Below, piece by piece: positions 26,671 through 34,836 of a stretch of 64,000 bases of DNA. Position 1 is the first letter of the stretch; each line of letters starts with the position of its first letter. This stretch comes from Amycolatopsis dendrobii (GTDB lineage: Bacteria > Actinomycetota > Actinomycetes > Mycobacteriales > Pseudonocardiaceae), in assembly GCF_014145675.1 (NCBI RefSeq), contig NZ_JACGZW010000016.1, positions 62,001-126,000 of the forward strand, in the 5' to 3' direction. The notes beneath the pieces were generated by a model. The model was not told the origin of the DNA, searched no databases, and saw only the letters and a list, made by a program, of their open reading frames with translations. The translations under genes and the position numbers were made by a program.

Positions 26671-28011
26671 ATGAGGACAGTCGTCGAGAACGCCGCGATC
26701 GCGACGGTCAGCGGTCCCGAATACCGCACCGGACATGTCGTGATCGAGGACGACCGCATCGCGGCTGTCGGTGACGGTGCTTTCGCCGGCGAGGCGGACG
26801 AACGCGTCGACGCGGGTGGCTGCCTCGTCACGCCGGGCCTCGTGAACACGCACCACCACCTCTACCAATGGGCCACCCGGGGCCTCGCCGCCGACCACAC
26901 GCTGTTCGAGTGGCTCGTCGCGCTGTACCCGGTGTGGGCCAAGCTGGACGCGGAGATCACGCACGCCGCGGGCGCAGCCGGAATGGCACGGCTCGCCTTG
27001 AGCGGCTGCACCACGGTCGCCGACCACCACTACGTCTTCCCGGCCGACGGCGGCGACCAGATAGCCGCGCTCGCTGCTGCGCGGGAGCGGATCGGCTTGC
27101 GGTTGCACCTGGTCCGCGGCTCGATGGACCGCGGCGAATCGGACGGCGGGCTGCCGCCGGACAGCCTGGTCGAGACCGCCGAGGACGCCCTTCTCGGCAC
27201 CGAAGCCGCGATCGACCGCTACCACGACGCCTCGCCGGGCGCGCACCTCCAGATCGCCGCTGGCCCGTGCTCGCCGTTCACCGTCACCGAGCGCCTGATG
27301 GCCGATTCGGCCGCGTTGGCCCGGCGCAAGGGCGTCCGGCTGCACACGCATCTGGCCGAAACCCAGGACGAGGAAAAGCAATGCCTCGCCGAAACCGGCC
27401 TCACGCCCGCGGAGTACGCGGACAAACTGGGCTGGCTGGCACCCGACGTCTGGCTCGCACACACCGTGCACCTCGCGCCCGACGCAATCCGTCGGTTCGG
27501 CGCGACGTCAACCGGTTCCGCGCATTGCCCGACGTCGAATGGCCGACTGGGCAGCGGAATCGCTCCCGTGCGGGACTTGCTCGACGCGGGCGCGCCGGTC
27601 GGTTTGGGCGTCGACGGCGCGGCTTCCAGCGAATCCGGCGGCTTGGCGGAGGAACTGCACCAGGCGTTGCTGCAGGCCCGGCAACGCGGCGGGCCGACCG
27701 GCCTAACGACGCGGGAAGCGTTGTGGCTAGGGACAATGGGCGGCGCACGCTGTCTCGGCCGGGAGCGCGACATGGGCTCGGTCGAGGTGGGGAAGCTCGC
27801 GGATCTGGCGGTGTGGGATCTGAACGGGCTGAACTACGCGGGCATCGAGGACCCGGTCGCGGCGCTGGTGCTGGCCGCGCCGCCGCCGCTGCGGAAGCTG
27901 TTCGTGGGCGGGAAAACGGTGGTAGACGCCGGGCAGCTCGCGACGGCCGACGAATCGGCGATCGCGGGGGAGCTGACGAAGGCGAGTGCTCGGCTGCGCG
28001 AAGACCGGTAG
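26671..28011 (+). CDS. 8-oxoguanine deaminase-like amidohydrolase
   Basis: A 446-residue metal-dependent hydrolase of the AtzA/TrzN/guanine deaminase group. Metal ligands are seen in VNTHHHLYQ, HTHLAET, AHTVHL and GVDGAASSE. The NTHHHLYQWATRG start matches enzymes shown to deaminate 8-oxoguanine to urate, and urate-degrading genes lie 5 kb away, so that is the preferred call. Hydroxyatrazine-type or other aminohydrolase activity is an alternative. The start has GGAGGTG a few bases upstream. It is 69 bp from htpG with a hairpin between. Confidence 0.82.
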   Translation: MRTVVENAAIATVSGPEYRTGHVVIEDDRIAAVGDGAFAGEADERVDAGGCLVTPGLVNTHHHLYQWATRGLAADHTLFEWLVALYPVWAKLDAEITHAAGAAGMARLALSGCTTVADHHYVFPADGGDQIAALAAARERIGLRLHLVRGSMDRGESDGGLPPDSLVETAEDALLGTEAAIDRYHDASPGAHLQIAAGPCSPFTVTERLMADSAALARRKGVRLHTHLAETQDEEKQCLAETGLTPAEYADKLGWLAPDVWLAHTVHLAPDAIRRFGATSTGSAHCPTSNGRLGSGIAPVRDLLDAGAPVGLGVDGAASSESGGLAEELHQALLQARQRGGPTGLTTREALWLGTMGGARCLGRERDMGSVEVGKLADLAVWDLNGLNYAGIEDPVAALVLAAPPPLRKLFVGGKTVVDAGQLATADESAIAGELTKASARLREDR

Positions 28012-28093
28012 CCCGGTCCGGTGTGCCGTACGCGAGAACGGCCCACCGGTTCCAGAGTCACGCTCGTTCCACGGTCCACAGCGCAGTCGGCGC

Positions 28094-28282
28094 GTGGCAG
28101 ATCCGCACTCCGGCGGCTTCGGGGCTGCCCCCGCTGTTGTTCAGGCAGAGCCTGGTCTGAACGTCTTGAAGTACCTGTTCGTTGTGGACGAGGTCGTCCA
28201 GGTCGTGATGAACACGGCCGTTCTACCCCCGGTTCCGTCCCTCGTTGCGCCGCTCGATGACATGTCAGTCCTTCCGCGGTAG
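28094..28282 (+). CDS. Possible 62-residue small protein
   Basis: This small frame lies in an otherwise empty 325-bp gap. GTG at 28094 opens a peptide with a hydrophobic middle (LNVLKYLFVVDEVVQVVMNT) and a Pro-rich end. Codon third positions are GC-rich as in real genes. There is no clear ribosome-binding site. It overlaps an opposite-strand 40-codon frame (28141-28263) that does have one. At most one of the two is likely real. Confidence 0.25.
   Translation: MADPHSGGFGAAPAVVQAEPGLNVLKYLFVVDEVVQVVMNTAVLPPVPSLVAPLDDMSVLPR
28141..28263 (-). CDS. Possible 40-residue Thr/Ser-rich peptide
   Basis: ATG at 28263 follows GAAGGAC with proper spacing and opens a 40-codon frame rich in Thr and Ser (AVFITTWTTSSTTNRYFKTF). 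The composition recalls a modified-peptide precursor, but no modification enzyme is nearby. It overlaps the plus-strand candidate at 28094-28282. The rest of the gap (28012-28093) shows nothing recognisable. Confidence 0.25.
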   Translation of the reverse strand: MSSSGATRDGTGGRTAVFITTWTTSSTTNRYFKTFRPGSA

Positions 28283-28286
28283 ACGG

Positions 28287-28327
28287 CCGGACGGAAGAGA
28301 CGCTGCCGGGCGGCGTCCCCCGTCCGG
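28287..28327. terminator. Two-part hairpin before the FtsW/RodA-like gene end
   Basis: CCGGACGG (28287-28294) pairs with CCGTCCGG (28320-28327), and inside it GACGC pairs with GCGTC. It lies just past the 3' end of the minus-strand FtsW/RodA-like gene and after the small frames on the plus strand, so it could stop transcription from either side. Confidence 0.5.
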
Positions 28328-28336
28328 TCAGCTAGC

Positions 28337-29731
28337 TTATTGCGGCCGTCTGACCAGCACTGTTCCCGCTTCTGCCAGCGGCGCCCGCACCGCTTGCACC
28401 GGATCGGTCGCGCTTGGCTTGCGCGCCGCGTCGGAGATCCGCAGCAGCAAGGCGACCAGGACGTAGTTCGCGAGCAGCGACGAACCGCCCTTCGACAGGA
28501 ATGGGGCGGTGATCCCAGTCTCCGGAATCAGCTTCGTCACCCCGCCCACGACCACGAAAATCTGCATCACCACGGTGAATGCCAGCCCGCCGCCGAGAAG
28601 TTTCCCGAAGCTGTCCCGGACGGCCAGCGCGTGCCGCATTCCGCGCAGCGCGATCAGCAGGTACAGCATCAGCACCGCGGCCAGCCCGAGGAAACCCAGT
28701 TCCTCGCCGATGCTGGCGGTGATGAAGTCGGTGTTCGACTCGGGCACGATGTCCGGCCTGCCCTCGCCGAGGCCGGTTCCGCCCATGCCGCCGGTGCCGA
28801 GGCCGAACAAGCCCTGCGCGACCTGGTACCCGCCGCCGGCCTGGTCGTAGGTCGCGAGCGGGTCGACCCAGTTCGCGACCCGCTGCCGCACGTGGTTGAA
28901 CAGGAAGTACGCCAGCACGCACCCGCCCGCGAACACCGTCAGCCCGGCATACACCCAGACCGCCCGTTCGGTCGCGAGGTAGATCATCACCAGCACGATC
29001 CCGAAGAACAGCAGCGAGGCGCCGAGTTCCTTCTCGAACGCCAGCACCGCCACGCAGCCGAGCGCGGCGAGCACGATCGGCCCGAGGTCGCGCGCCCGCG
29101 GCAGTTCGACGCCGAGCACCTTGCGCCCGGCGACGCGGAACAATTCCCGTTTCGCCACCAGCGTCGTCGCGGCGAACACGATCAGCAGCAGCTTCGCGAA
29201 TTCGCCCGGCTGGAGCGACATCGGGCCGATCCTGATCCACACCTTCGCGCCGTTGGCCTCCGACAGCGACGACGGCAGCAGCGCGGGCAGGATCACCGCG
29301 ACGATTCCGGCCAGCCCGGCGAGGTAGCCGTAGCGGGTCAGCACGCGGTGATCGCGGACGAAACCGAGCACTGCCAGGAACAACGCCAGCGCCACGACCG
29401 TCCACAGCACCTGCTGCCCGGCGACGGCCGAGTACTGTTTTCCGCGCTGCACCGCCTGTTCGGCGAGCCCGAGGTCGATCCGGTGGATCACCACCAGCCC
29501 CAAGCCGTTCAGCAGCACGGTGCACGGCAGGATCAGCGGATCCGCGTGCGGGGCCCAGCGCCGGACCGCGAGGTGCGCCACCGCGACCACCGCGGTGAAC
29601 GACGCGCCGTAGCCGACGACGGAGAAGCTGAGCTGTGCCAAGGCGTTCGCGTCCACGAGCAGGAACGCGCACCAGACGATCGCCACCGCGAACAGAAGCA
29701 GCCGCAATTCCGTACCGCGCGCGGCAGGCAT
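28337..29731 (-). CDS. FtsW/RodA/SpoVE family protein
   Basis: A 464-residue SEDS-family membrane protein with about 10-12 helices, likely a peptidoglycan glycosyltransferase. Motifs: ANGAKVWIRIGPMSLQPGEFAKLLLI, SNTDFITASIGEELGFLG and GITAPFLSKGGSSLLANY. SEDS enzymes act with a class B penicillin-binding protein, but none is next to it, so it may be an extra paralogue, for example for sporulation or aerial growth; that is inference. I chose ATG at 29731, directly before the first helix; an in-frame start at 29902 would add a basic stretch that overlaps the divergent gene. Confidence 0.88.
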   Translation of the reverse strand: MPAARGTELRLLLFAVAIVWCAFLLVDANALAQLSFSVVGYGASFTAVVAVAHLAVRRWAPHADPLILPCTVLLNGLGLVVIHRIDLGLAEQAVQRGKQYSAVAGQQVLWTVVALALFLAVLGFVRDHRVLTRYGYLAGLAGIVAVILPALLPSSLSEANGAKVWIRIGPMSLQPGEFAKLLLIVFAATTLVAKRELFRVAGRKVLGVELPRARDLGPIVLAALGCVAVLAFEKELGASLLFFGIVLVMIYLATERAVWVYAGLTVFAGGCVLAYFLFNHVRQRVANWVDPLATYDQAGGGYQVAQGLFGLGTGGMGGTGLGEGRPDIVPESNTDFITASIGEELGFLGLAAVLMLYLLIALRGMRHALAVRDSFGKLLGGGLAFTVVMQIFVVVGGVTKLIPETGITAPFLSKGGSSLLANYVLVALLLRISDAARKPSATDPVQAVRAPLAEAGTVLVRRPQ

Positions 29732-29894
29732 GGATTTCCCGTCGGTAGAAATCAGTGAACGGCCGCGAGGGTAGTCACGATTTCTGGCAGGACGCTGAGA
29801 ATGCGCGGCAATTCGGTCGGACTGTCCGAAAGCGACGGGACGGTACCCGGGATATGCTTTCGGGAAAGCGGACGGGCGGAGCGGAGAACCTGCG

Positions 29895-30581
29895 GTGGCC
29901 ACAGAACTGACCCCGGCGCCGATCCCGGCGCTGGCGCCGGCTCCGGCGGCGAAAGGAACGAAACGCGCGCTCGGCGCCGCGGTGGCCGCGGTGCTGGCCG
30001 CGGCGGCGTTCCTGGTGGTGCTGCACGTCGACCGCTACTGGGGCCCGATCGACCCGGTCAGCGCGATGCTCAGCGACTACGCCTGGACTCCCGGCTGGTG
30101 GATGTGGGCGGCGGCGATGCTGCTGACGTCGGCCGGTTCGGTCGTGGTGGCCGCGGTCCTGCGCGGCCGGGGCCTGCTGCGCGGAACGCTGACGGTCGTC
30201 GCGACGACCGCTTGGTGCGCCGGGCTCGCGGCGGTCGCGTTGTTCACGAAGGACCCGCAGGGAAATGCGGTGACGTGGGTCGGCAAAGTGCATCTCGGCG
30301 CGACCGGGATCAGTTGTGTGAGTTTGCCGTTAGCCGGATGGCTGCTCGGCCGCGCGCACCGGAATTCGCCGCAGTGGCGGGGTTATGCGCGCTGGTCGCG
30401 TATTTTGGGGCTGGCGGCCGTGCCGTTCTTTCTGCCGTTTCTCATTCCGTTCGCGGCCAATGTCGCGTTCGGGCAGCATCTGCCGACCGTCGCGACCGGG
30501 CTCGTGGAACGGCTGATGGCCGTGCTGGAACTCGTCGAACTGCTCGTGCTCGCCGGATGGGCGTGGCGCGCGTCCGAATAA
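29895..30581 (+). CDS. DUF998 family membrane protein
   Basis: A 228-residue protein with about six transmembrane helices. The segment HVDRYWGPIDPVSAMLSDYAW and the helix WMWAAAMLLTSAGSVVVAAVL match the DUF998 pattern of actinobacteria. Function is unknown. GTG at 29895 follows GGAGCGGAGAACC. It is divergent from the FtsW/RodA-like gene and convergent with tatB, 11 bp apart. Confidence 0.75.
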   Translation: MATELTPAPIPALAPAPAAKGTKRALGAAVAAVLAAAAFLVVLHVDRYWGPIDPVSAMLSDYAWTPGWWMWAAAMLLTSAGSVVVAAVLRGRGLLRGTLTVVATTAWCAGLAAVALFTKDPQGNAVTWVGKVHLGATGISCVSLPLAGWLLGRAHRNSPQWRGYARWSRILGLAAVPFFLPFLIPFAANVAFGQHLPTVATGLVERLMAVLELVELLVLAGWAWRASE

Positions 30582-30592
30582 TCCCGAATGAC

Positions 30593-30952
30593 TCAGGTGG
30601 CGTCGGGATCGACCGGCGGCCGCTCGTTCGCCCGCAACGGAACCGGAGCCGGAACCGCCGGGGCTCGCGGCGGCGTCGAGGCCGGGGGAGTGTCGTCGAG
30701 CAAATACCTCGTCACGGCTGCCCGAGGGTTCCCTATCCGCAGGGACTGCAGTTCCTGCAACGGTTTCCGCAGTTCCTGGTACTCCGGGCCGATCTCGGCT
30801 TCGAGCTGGGCTTTGGCGCCCGCGGCGAACCCGCGGGCCCGTTTCAGGGTCTGCGCGACCCAGTGCGCCGCCTCGGGCAGCCGTTCCGGGCCGAGGATGA
30901 ACAACCCGGCGAGCAGCAAAATCACGATGTGGTCGATGCTGAGACCGAACAC
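30593..30952 (-). CDS. tatB: Sec-independent translocase protein TatB
   Basis: A 119-residue protein with an N-terminal transmembrane helix and FILGPERLPEAAHW, the Hcf106/TatB signature with conserved Gly-Pro-Glu-Arg-Leu-Pro. An amphipathic helix (VAQTLKRARGFAAGAKAQLEAEIG) and LRKPLQELQSLR follow, then a Pro-rich tail. TatB forms the receptor of the twin-arginine pathway with TatC. No tatA or tatC is in the window. GTG at 30952 gives the usual MFGLS-type start. Confidence 0.9.
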   Translation of the reverse strand: MFGLSIDHIVILLLAGLFILGPERLPEAAHWVAQTLKRARGFAAGAKAQLEAEIGPEYQELRKPLQELQSLRIGNPRAAVTRYLLDDTPPASTPPRAPAVPAPVPLRANERPPVDPDAT

Positions 30953-30988
30953 CGGCCACCTCCCGAGGACCCGGACGCTGGCTCCAGC

Positions 30989-31597
30989 TTAGCCGTCCTC
31001 GGGACGCCGCTTCCCGTCGTCGCCCAGTTCGGTCAGCAGCCGTCGCGCTACGTCGACCACCGCCGCGCCCGCGACCGCCATCGGTTCAGTCGTCCGCATG
31101 GAGCGGCACAACACGAACGCGCCCTCCAGGCTGGTCACCAAGGCGAGCGTGAGGGTGCGGGCGTGCTCCTCGGGAAGGCCGAAGGCGCAAAATCCCTTGG
31201 TGCCCGCTTTGGTCCACGCCTCGAACACGTCCGCGGTGGCCTTGCGCAGCGGTTCGTTCGTAGTCGCCACTTCGAGCGCGACGGTCGCGATCGGGCAGCC
31301 CTCGACGTAGTCCGTTTCGAGCAGCGTGGTGACCGCGGCCCCGAAGAAGGTTTCCAGGCCGGTGATCAGGTCCGGCGCGGGAGCAATGAAAACCTCGAAC
31401 AGCTGCGCGTATTGCATCCCCGAGGTGCGTACCACTTCTTCGCCCAGTTGCTCCTTGCCGCCGGGGAAGAAGTGGTACACCGACCCGAAGGGCGCGCCGG
31501 CCTTCTCGACAATCTGCTTCATGCCGGTGCCCGCGTACCCGCCTTGGCGGAACAGTTCCGCCCCGGCGGCGAGGATGCGGTCCTTGGTGCCAGTCAC
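30989..31597 (-). CDS. TetR/AcrR family transcriptional regulator
   Basis: A 202-residue repressor with an N-terminal helix-turn-helix (KDRILAAGAELFRQGGYAGTGMKQIVEKAGAPFGSVYHFFPGGKEQL) and an all-helical ligand domain. Its GTG start overlaps the stop of the purine permease gene by 4 bp, so it is the last gene of the uraD-uraH-uox-permease operon. It may respond to a purine or permease substrate, or control an unrelated target; the sequence does not say. Confidence 0.9.
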   Translation of the reverse strand: MTGTKDRILAAGAELFRQGGYAGTGMKQIVEKAGAPFGSVYHFFPGGKEQLGEEVVRTSGMQYAQLFEVFIAPAPDLITGLETFFGAAVTTLLETDYVEGCPIATVALEVATTNEPLRKATADVFEAWTKAGTKGFCAFGLPEEHARTLTLALVTSLEGAFVLCRSMRTTEPMAVAGAAVVDVARRLLTELGDDGKRRPEDG

Positions 31598-32940
31598 GAC
31601 ACCGAGGATAGCTCCTTGACAGTAGAGCGTTCTATCAAGCGCGGCCGGAGCACCAGGTTCAGCACCACCGCGGTCACGCAGCCCGCGCTGATCCCGGAGT
31701 TGAGCACGACCTGCAACGCCGCCGGGAACCCGGAGTAGAAGTCCGGCATGGCGATCGGGATGAGCCCGACGCCGAGCGACGCTGCGACGATCGCGACGTT
31801 GACCGGATGCTCGAACGACGCCTTCGCGAGCGTCCGGATGCCGCTCACCGCGACGCTGCCGAACAGCACCAGCCCGGCCCCGCCGAGCACCGGCTGCGGC
31901 ACCAGCGCGACGATCCCGCCGGTCACCGGGAACACTCCCAGCAGCACGAGCACGACGCCGCTGGCCGCGACCACGTACCGGCTCACCATGCGGGTGAGCG
32001 ACACGAGCCCGATGTTCTGCGCGAACGCCGTGCAGGCGAACCCGCCGAAGATCGTGCCGACGGCGGTGGAGAGCCCGTCCGCGCGCAGGCCGTCGGCCAG
32101 CACCCGGCTGGTGGTCGGCCGGTCCACGATTTCGCCGAGTGCCAGCAGGTCAGCGGTGCTTTCCGCCATGATCACGAGCATCACGATGAGCATCGAGACG
32201 ATCGCCGCGATGTCGAATGCCGGCGTGCCGAAGTGGAACGGCGTCACGATGCCGAACACCGGGGCCTGCCGCAGCGTCGACGTGTCGACCTGGCCCATCG
32301 GCCACGCCGCGGCGGTGCCCACGACCAGGCCGAGCAGCAGCGCGATCCGGCTCCAGAACCCGGTCAGGAACCGGGTGAAGACGAGCACCGCGACCAGGGT
32401 GATCCCGGCCAGCACGAGGCCGCTGGGCTTGGCCGATTTGTGCTGGGCGGCGATCCACTGCACGGCGACCGGCAGCAGGGAAATCCCGATGAGCGTGATG
32501 ACCGTCCCCGTCACCACCGGCGGGAAAAACCGCGTCAGCTTGGAGAAAAACGGAGCGGCGAACACCACGAACACGCCGCCGACGAGCGTGGCGCCGTAGA
32601 CGACGCCCAGCGCGTTGCCGTCGCGATGCTGCGCGGCGATGGACAGGATGGGTGCGACGGCGGCGAAAGTGACGCCGTTGACCAGCGGCAGTCTCGCGCC
32701 GAAGCGCCAGAAGCCGAGGGTCTGCAATAAGGTGGCCAGCCCCGCGGTGAACAGCGCCGCGCTGATCAGCAGCGCGAGCTGGCCGGGGGAGAGGCCGACG
32801 GCCGCGCCGATGACGAGCGGTGGCGCCACCACTCCGGCGTACATGGCCGCGACGTGCTGGATTCCTCCGAGGATCAACTGCGGCAGCGGGGGCGCCGCGT
32901 CCACGGGGTGCCGAGAAGGTCGTTCCTGTGCAACTGACAT
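31594..32940 (-). CDS. NCS2 family purine (urate/xanthine) permease
   Basis: A 448-residue membrane protein of the nucleobase-cation-symporter-2 family with about 14 helices. ILGGIQHVAAMYAGVVAPPLVIG, the motif MAESTADLLALGEIV in the substrate-binding region and the FGGFACTAFAQNIGLVSLT segment (the QNxGxxxxT motif) are diagnostic. It starts 25 bp after uox and belongs to the urate operon, so urate or xanthine is the likely substrate. ATG at 32940 has GGGAGAG upstream. Confidence 0.92.
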   Translation of the reverse strand: MSVAQERPSRHPVDAAPPLPQLILGGIQHVAAMYAGVVAPPLVIGAAVGLSPGQLALLISAALFTAGLATLLQTLGFWRFGARLPLVNGVTFAAVAPILSIAAQHRDGNALGVVYGATLVGGVFVVFAAPFFSKLTRFFPPVVTGTVITLIGISLLPVAVQWIAAQHKSAKPSGLVLAGITLVAVLVFTRFLTGFWSRIALLLGLVVGTAAAWPMGQVDTSTLRQAPVFGIVTPFHFGTPAFDIAAIVSMLIVMLVIMAESTADLLALGEIVDRPTTSRVLADGLRADGLSTAVGTIFGGFACTAFAQNIGLVSLTRMVSRYVVAASGVVLVLLGVFPVTGGIVALVPQPVLGGAGLVLFGSVAVSGIRTLAKASFEHPVNVAIVAASLGVGLIPIAMPDFYSGFPAALQVVLNSGISAGCVTAVVLNLVLRPRLIERSTVKELSSVS

Positions 32941-32965
32941 GCGCTCTCCCGGAGGGGACTCGGGG

Positions 32966-33856
32966 CTAGAGCACGGCGTCGGTCCAGGCCGGGCCGGGCT
33001 CTTCGGCTTCGTCGCGGACTACTGTGCCTTCGATGAGGCCGTACGGTCGGTCCGCGGCGTAGAACACCTCGTTGTGGTTCTCGAGGCCGAAGGGGCTTAG
33101 ATCGACGAGGAAATGGTGCTTGTTGGGCAGAGAGAACCGGATCTCGGCTACTTCCGGCCGTGCCTGCAGCACGGCTTCGCCCATCGCGTACAGGGTCTGC
33201 TGCAGCGAAAGACTGTGCTTGGTGGCGAACGTCTCCAGGAGCGTCCGCCGGATCTCCCGATGGCTCTTGGCCCAGTCGATCCCGGTGAATCCCTCGTAGC
33301 GCCAGCGCGCGGTCACGGCGGTGGCGAGAATGCGGTCGTCGGTTTCGACGAGCGTGGTGTACTCGTCCTTCGGGTAGCCGTGGAATTCGGACCCGGTGGA
33401 CTTGAGCACCACCAGACCGTCCACTCCGGACACCACCCAGGCGCGGTCGGCGTACACGGTGACGGTCGTGGTCCGGCGTTCGCCGCCGGAACGGCTGAAC
33501 GAGTGGTCGTGCGGCGCGCCGTCGACGGTGATGCGGTCCCATTCCTGCTCTTCGACGGAAATCCGCGCGCCGGTGATCTTTTCCTGGGTGCCGACGAAGT
33601 GCTGGCCGAGCCGCAGCGCGAAGTCCTCGATCTCGCCGACGTCCTGCTGCTTGGCGAACGCGTACACCGTGTTCTTCTGCGTGTCGGTGGCCAGCACGGC
33701 GGAGTTGTCGCCGGTGAGGTGCGTGGCCGACAGGTCGCCGCGCAGGGCCGAGGACACCGTGAGGTCGCGCAGATGGTGCACGCCGCCGGCGCGCCGGACG
33801 GTGACGAGGCGGACCTCCGCCTTGCCGTACTGGTTGGGGCCCAACGAGATTCCCAT
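32966..33856 (-). CDS. uox: Urate oxidase (uricase)
   Basis: This 296-residue cofactor-free enzyme oxidises urate to 5-hydroxyisourate. It shows NQYGKAEVRLVTV with the catalytic Lys, LATDTQKNTVYAFAKQ with the catalytic Thr, and NKHHFLVDLSPFGLENHNEVF with the active-site His region. Length fits actinobacterial uricases. It begins one base after the uraH stop and is followed by the permease. The C-terminus does not have a peroxisome signal, as expected for bacteria. Confidence 0.96.
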   Translation of the reverse strand: MGISLGPNQYGKAEVRLVTVRRAGGVHHLRDLTVSSALRGDLSATHLTGDNSAVLATDTQKNTVYAFAKQQDVGEIEDFALRLGQHFVGTQEKITGARISVEEQEWDRITVDGAPHDHSFSRSGGERRTTTVTVYADRAWVVSGVDGLVVLKSTGSEFHGYPKDEYTTLVETDDRILATAVTARWRYEGFTGIDWAKSHREIRRTLLETFATKHSLSLQQTLYAMGEAVLQARPEVAEIRFSLPNKHHFLVDLSPFGLENHNEVFYAADRPYGLIEGTVVRDEAEEPGPAWTDAVL

Positions 33857-33857
33857 G

Positions 33858-34175
33858 TCAGCTCCCGCGATAGGTGGAATAGGCGAACGGGCTCAGCAGC
33901 ACCGGCACATGGTGGTGCGACGTGCCGTCGACGATTCGGAAAGCGATCGTGACGTCGGGGAAGAACGCCTCCGGGCCGAGGTAGCTCCCGGTGTCGAAGA
34001 TCAGCCGGTACACCCCGGGGTCGAGCGTGTCCGGGCCGAGGTCGCGGATGCGGCCGTCGTCGTCGGTCGCGCCCTCGGCGATCAGCGAGCCGTCCTGGCC
34101 CTCGAAACGCACGGCGATCCCGGCGGCGGGCTTGCCGGTCGCGGTGTCGAGGACGTGCGTGGTCACAAGACTCAT
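33858..34175 (-). CDS. uraH: 5-hydroxyisourate hydrolase (transthyretin-related)
   Basis: A 105-residue enzyme that hydrolyses 5-hydroxyisourate to OHCU. It has the N-terminal TTHVLDTATGKPA, the HHHVPVLLSPFAYSTYRGS C-terminus and the terminal tetrapeptide YRGS that separates these hydrolases from transthyretin. ATG at 34175 is preceded by AAGGAGG, a strong ribosome-binding site. It overlaps the stop of a 29-codon frame that fills the gap to uraD. Confidence 0.95.
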   Translation of the reverse strand: MSLVTTHVLDTATGKPAAGIAVRFEGQDGSLIAEGATDDDGRIRDLGPDTLDPGVYRLIFDTGSYLGPEAFFPDVTIAFRIVDGTSHHHVPVLLSPFAYSTYRGS

Positions 34176-34261
34176 GCCGTCGCCTCCTTGACGGGTTCCA
34201 CGCTGTCTGCCTGGGAGGCGACGGCACGAATATCCATGATTCGCTTGCAAGCGGCGCTCAT
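34172..34261 (-). CDS. 29-codon frame between uraD and uraH
   Basis: ATG at 34261 overlaps the uraD stop in ATGA, and its own stop overlaps the uraH start in ATGA. The frame therefore fills the 82-bp gap exactly and would be translationally coupled on both sides. The peptide starts MSAACKRIMDIRAVASQADS and ends EPVKEATA; no family is recognised. Its last codons contain the uraH ribosome-binding site. It may be a real micro-protein or only a coupling device that moves ribosomes onto uraH. Confidence 0.4.
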   Translation of the reverse strand: MSAACKRIMDIRAVASQADSVEPVKEATA

Positions 34262-34743
34262 GCCGTTACCGCTTTCGCCAGGCGCAGTTGCGCGATCTTG
34301 GCCAGCTCCGCTCCGGCGACGTCGAGTTCGGTTTCCGGGTCGTTGCCGAGCCGGGAGCGCAGGTTCGCGAGCAGTTCCTCGCCGCTGCGCCCGCTCGCGC
34401 ACACCAGGAAGACGTGGCCGAAGCGTTCTTCGTACTCGGCGTTGGCGGCGGCGAATTCGTCCGCGTTGTCCACTCCGGACTGCTCCGAACGGGACCAGTC
34501 GGCGTCGCTGCCCTTGCTGGTCGGCCGTTCCCCGATCCTCGGGTGCGCGGCGATCGCGTCGCGGATCTCGTTGCGGTGCAACGGGGTCGCGCTGTCCGCG
34601 CTCTTGCTCAGCGCGGCGAAATCGGCGTACGGGCGGCCTCCGAGCACCGTGTCGACCCAGCGCGGCACGGCCAGGCAGGCGGTGAGCGTCGGCCGGAGTT
34701 CGGCGGCGGGCGCGGAGTTGAACTCGGCGAGTGCGAGCGGCAA
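34258..34743 (-). CDS. uraD: OHCU decarboxylase
   Basis: A 161-residue enzyme that decarboxylates 2-oxo-4-hydroxy-4-carboxy-5-ureidoimidazoline to S-allantoin. Catalytic His is in AIAAHPRIGE; FGHVFLVCASGRSGEELLANLRSRLGN is typical of UraD. The start is TTG at 34743, chosen because AGGAG lies six bases upstream and the protein then begins LPLALAEFNSAP as in the family; an in-frame ATG at 34809 would run through the operator at 34803-34817. It is the first enzyme gene of the urate operon. Confidence 0.93.
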   Translation of the reverse strand: MPLALAEFNSAPAAELRPTLTACLAVPRWVDTVLGGRPYADFAALSKSADSATPLHRNEIRDAIAAHPRIGERPTSKGSDADWSRSEQSGVDNADEFAAANAEYEERFGHVFLVCASGRSGEELLANLRSRLGNDPETELDVAGAELAKIAQLRLAKAVTA

Positions 34744-34802
34744 CGGAATCTCCTGAAGGGGAGGTGGTGTTCCGCTGACCGTACGGCCGGGCCGAGCGTG
34801 CG

Positions 34803-34817
34803 TCAACACTTTGTTGA
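34803..34817. promoter_or_regulatory. Perfect dyad upstream of uraD
   Basis: TCAACA-CTT-TGTTGA is a perfect 6-bp inverted repeat in the 93-bp gap between the HTH regulator gene and uraD. It lies 60 bp upstream of the uraD start. It is the best candidate operator for the urate operon; the adjacent HTH regulator or the TetR protein are candidate binders. Confidence 0.5.
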
Positions 34818-34836
34818 ATTGCGGCTCGCGGCTCTT

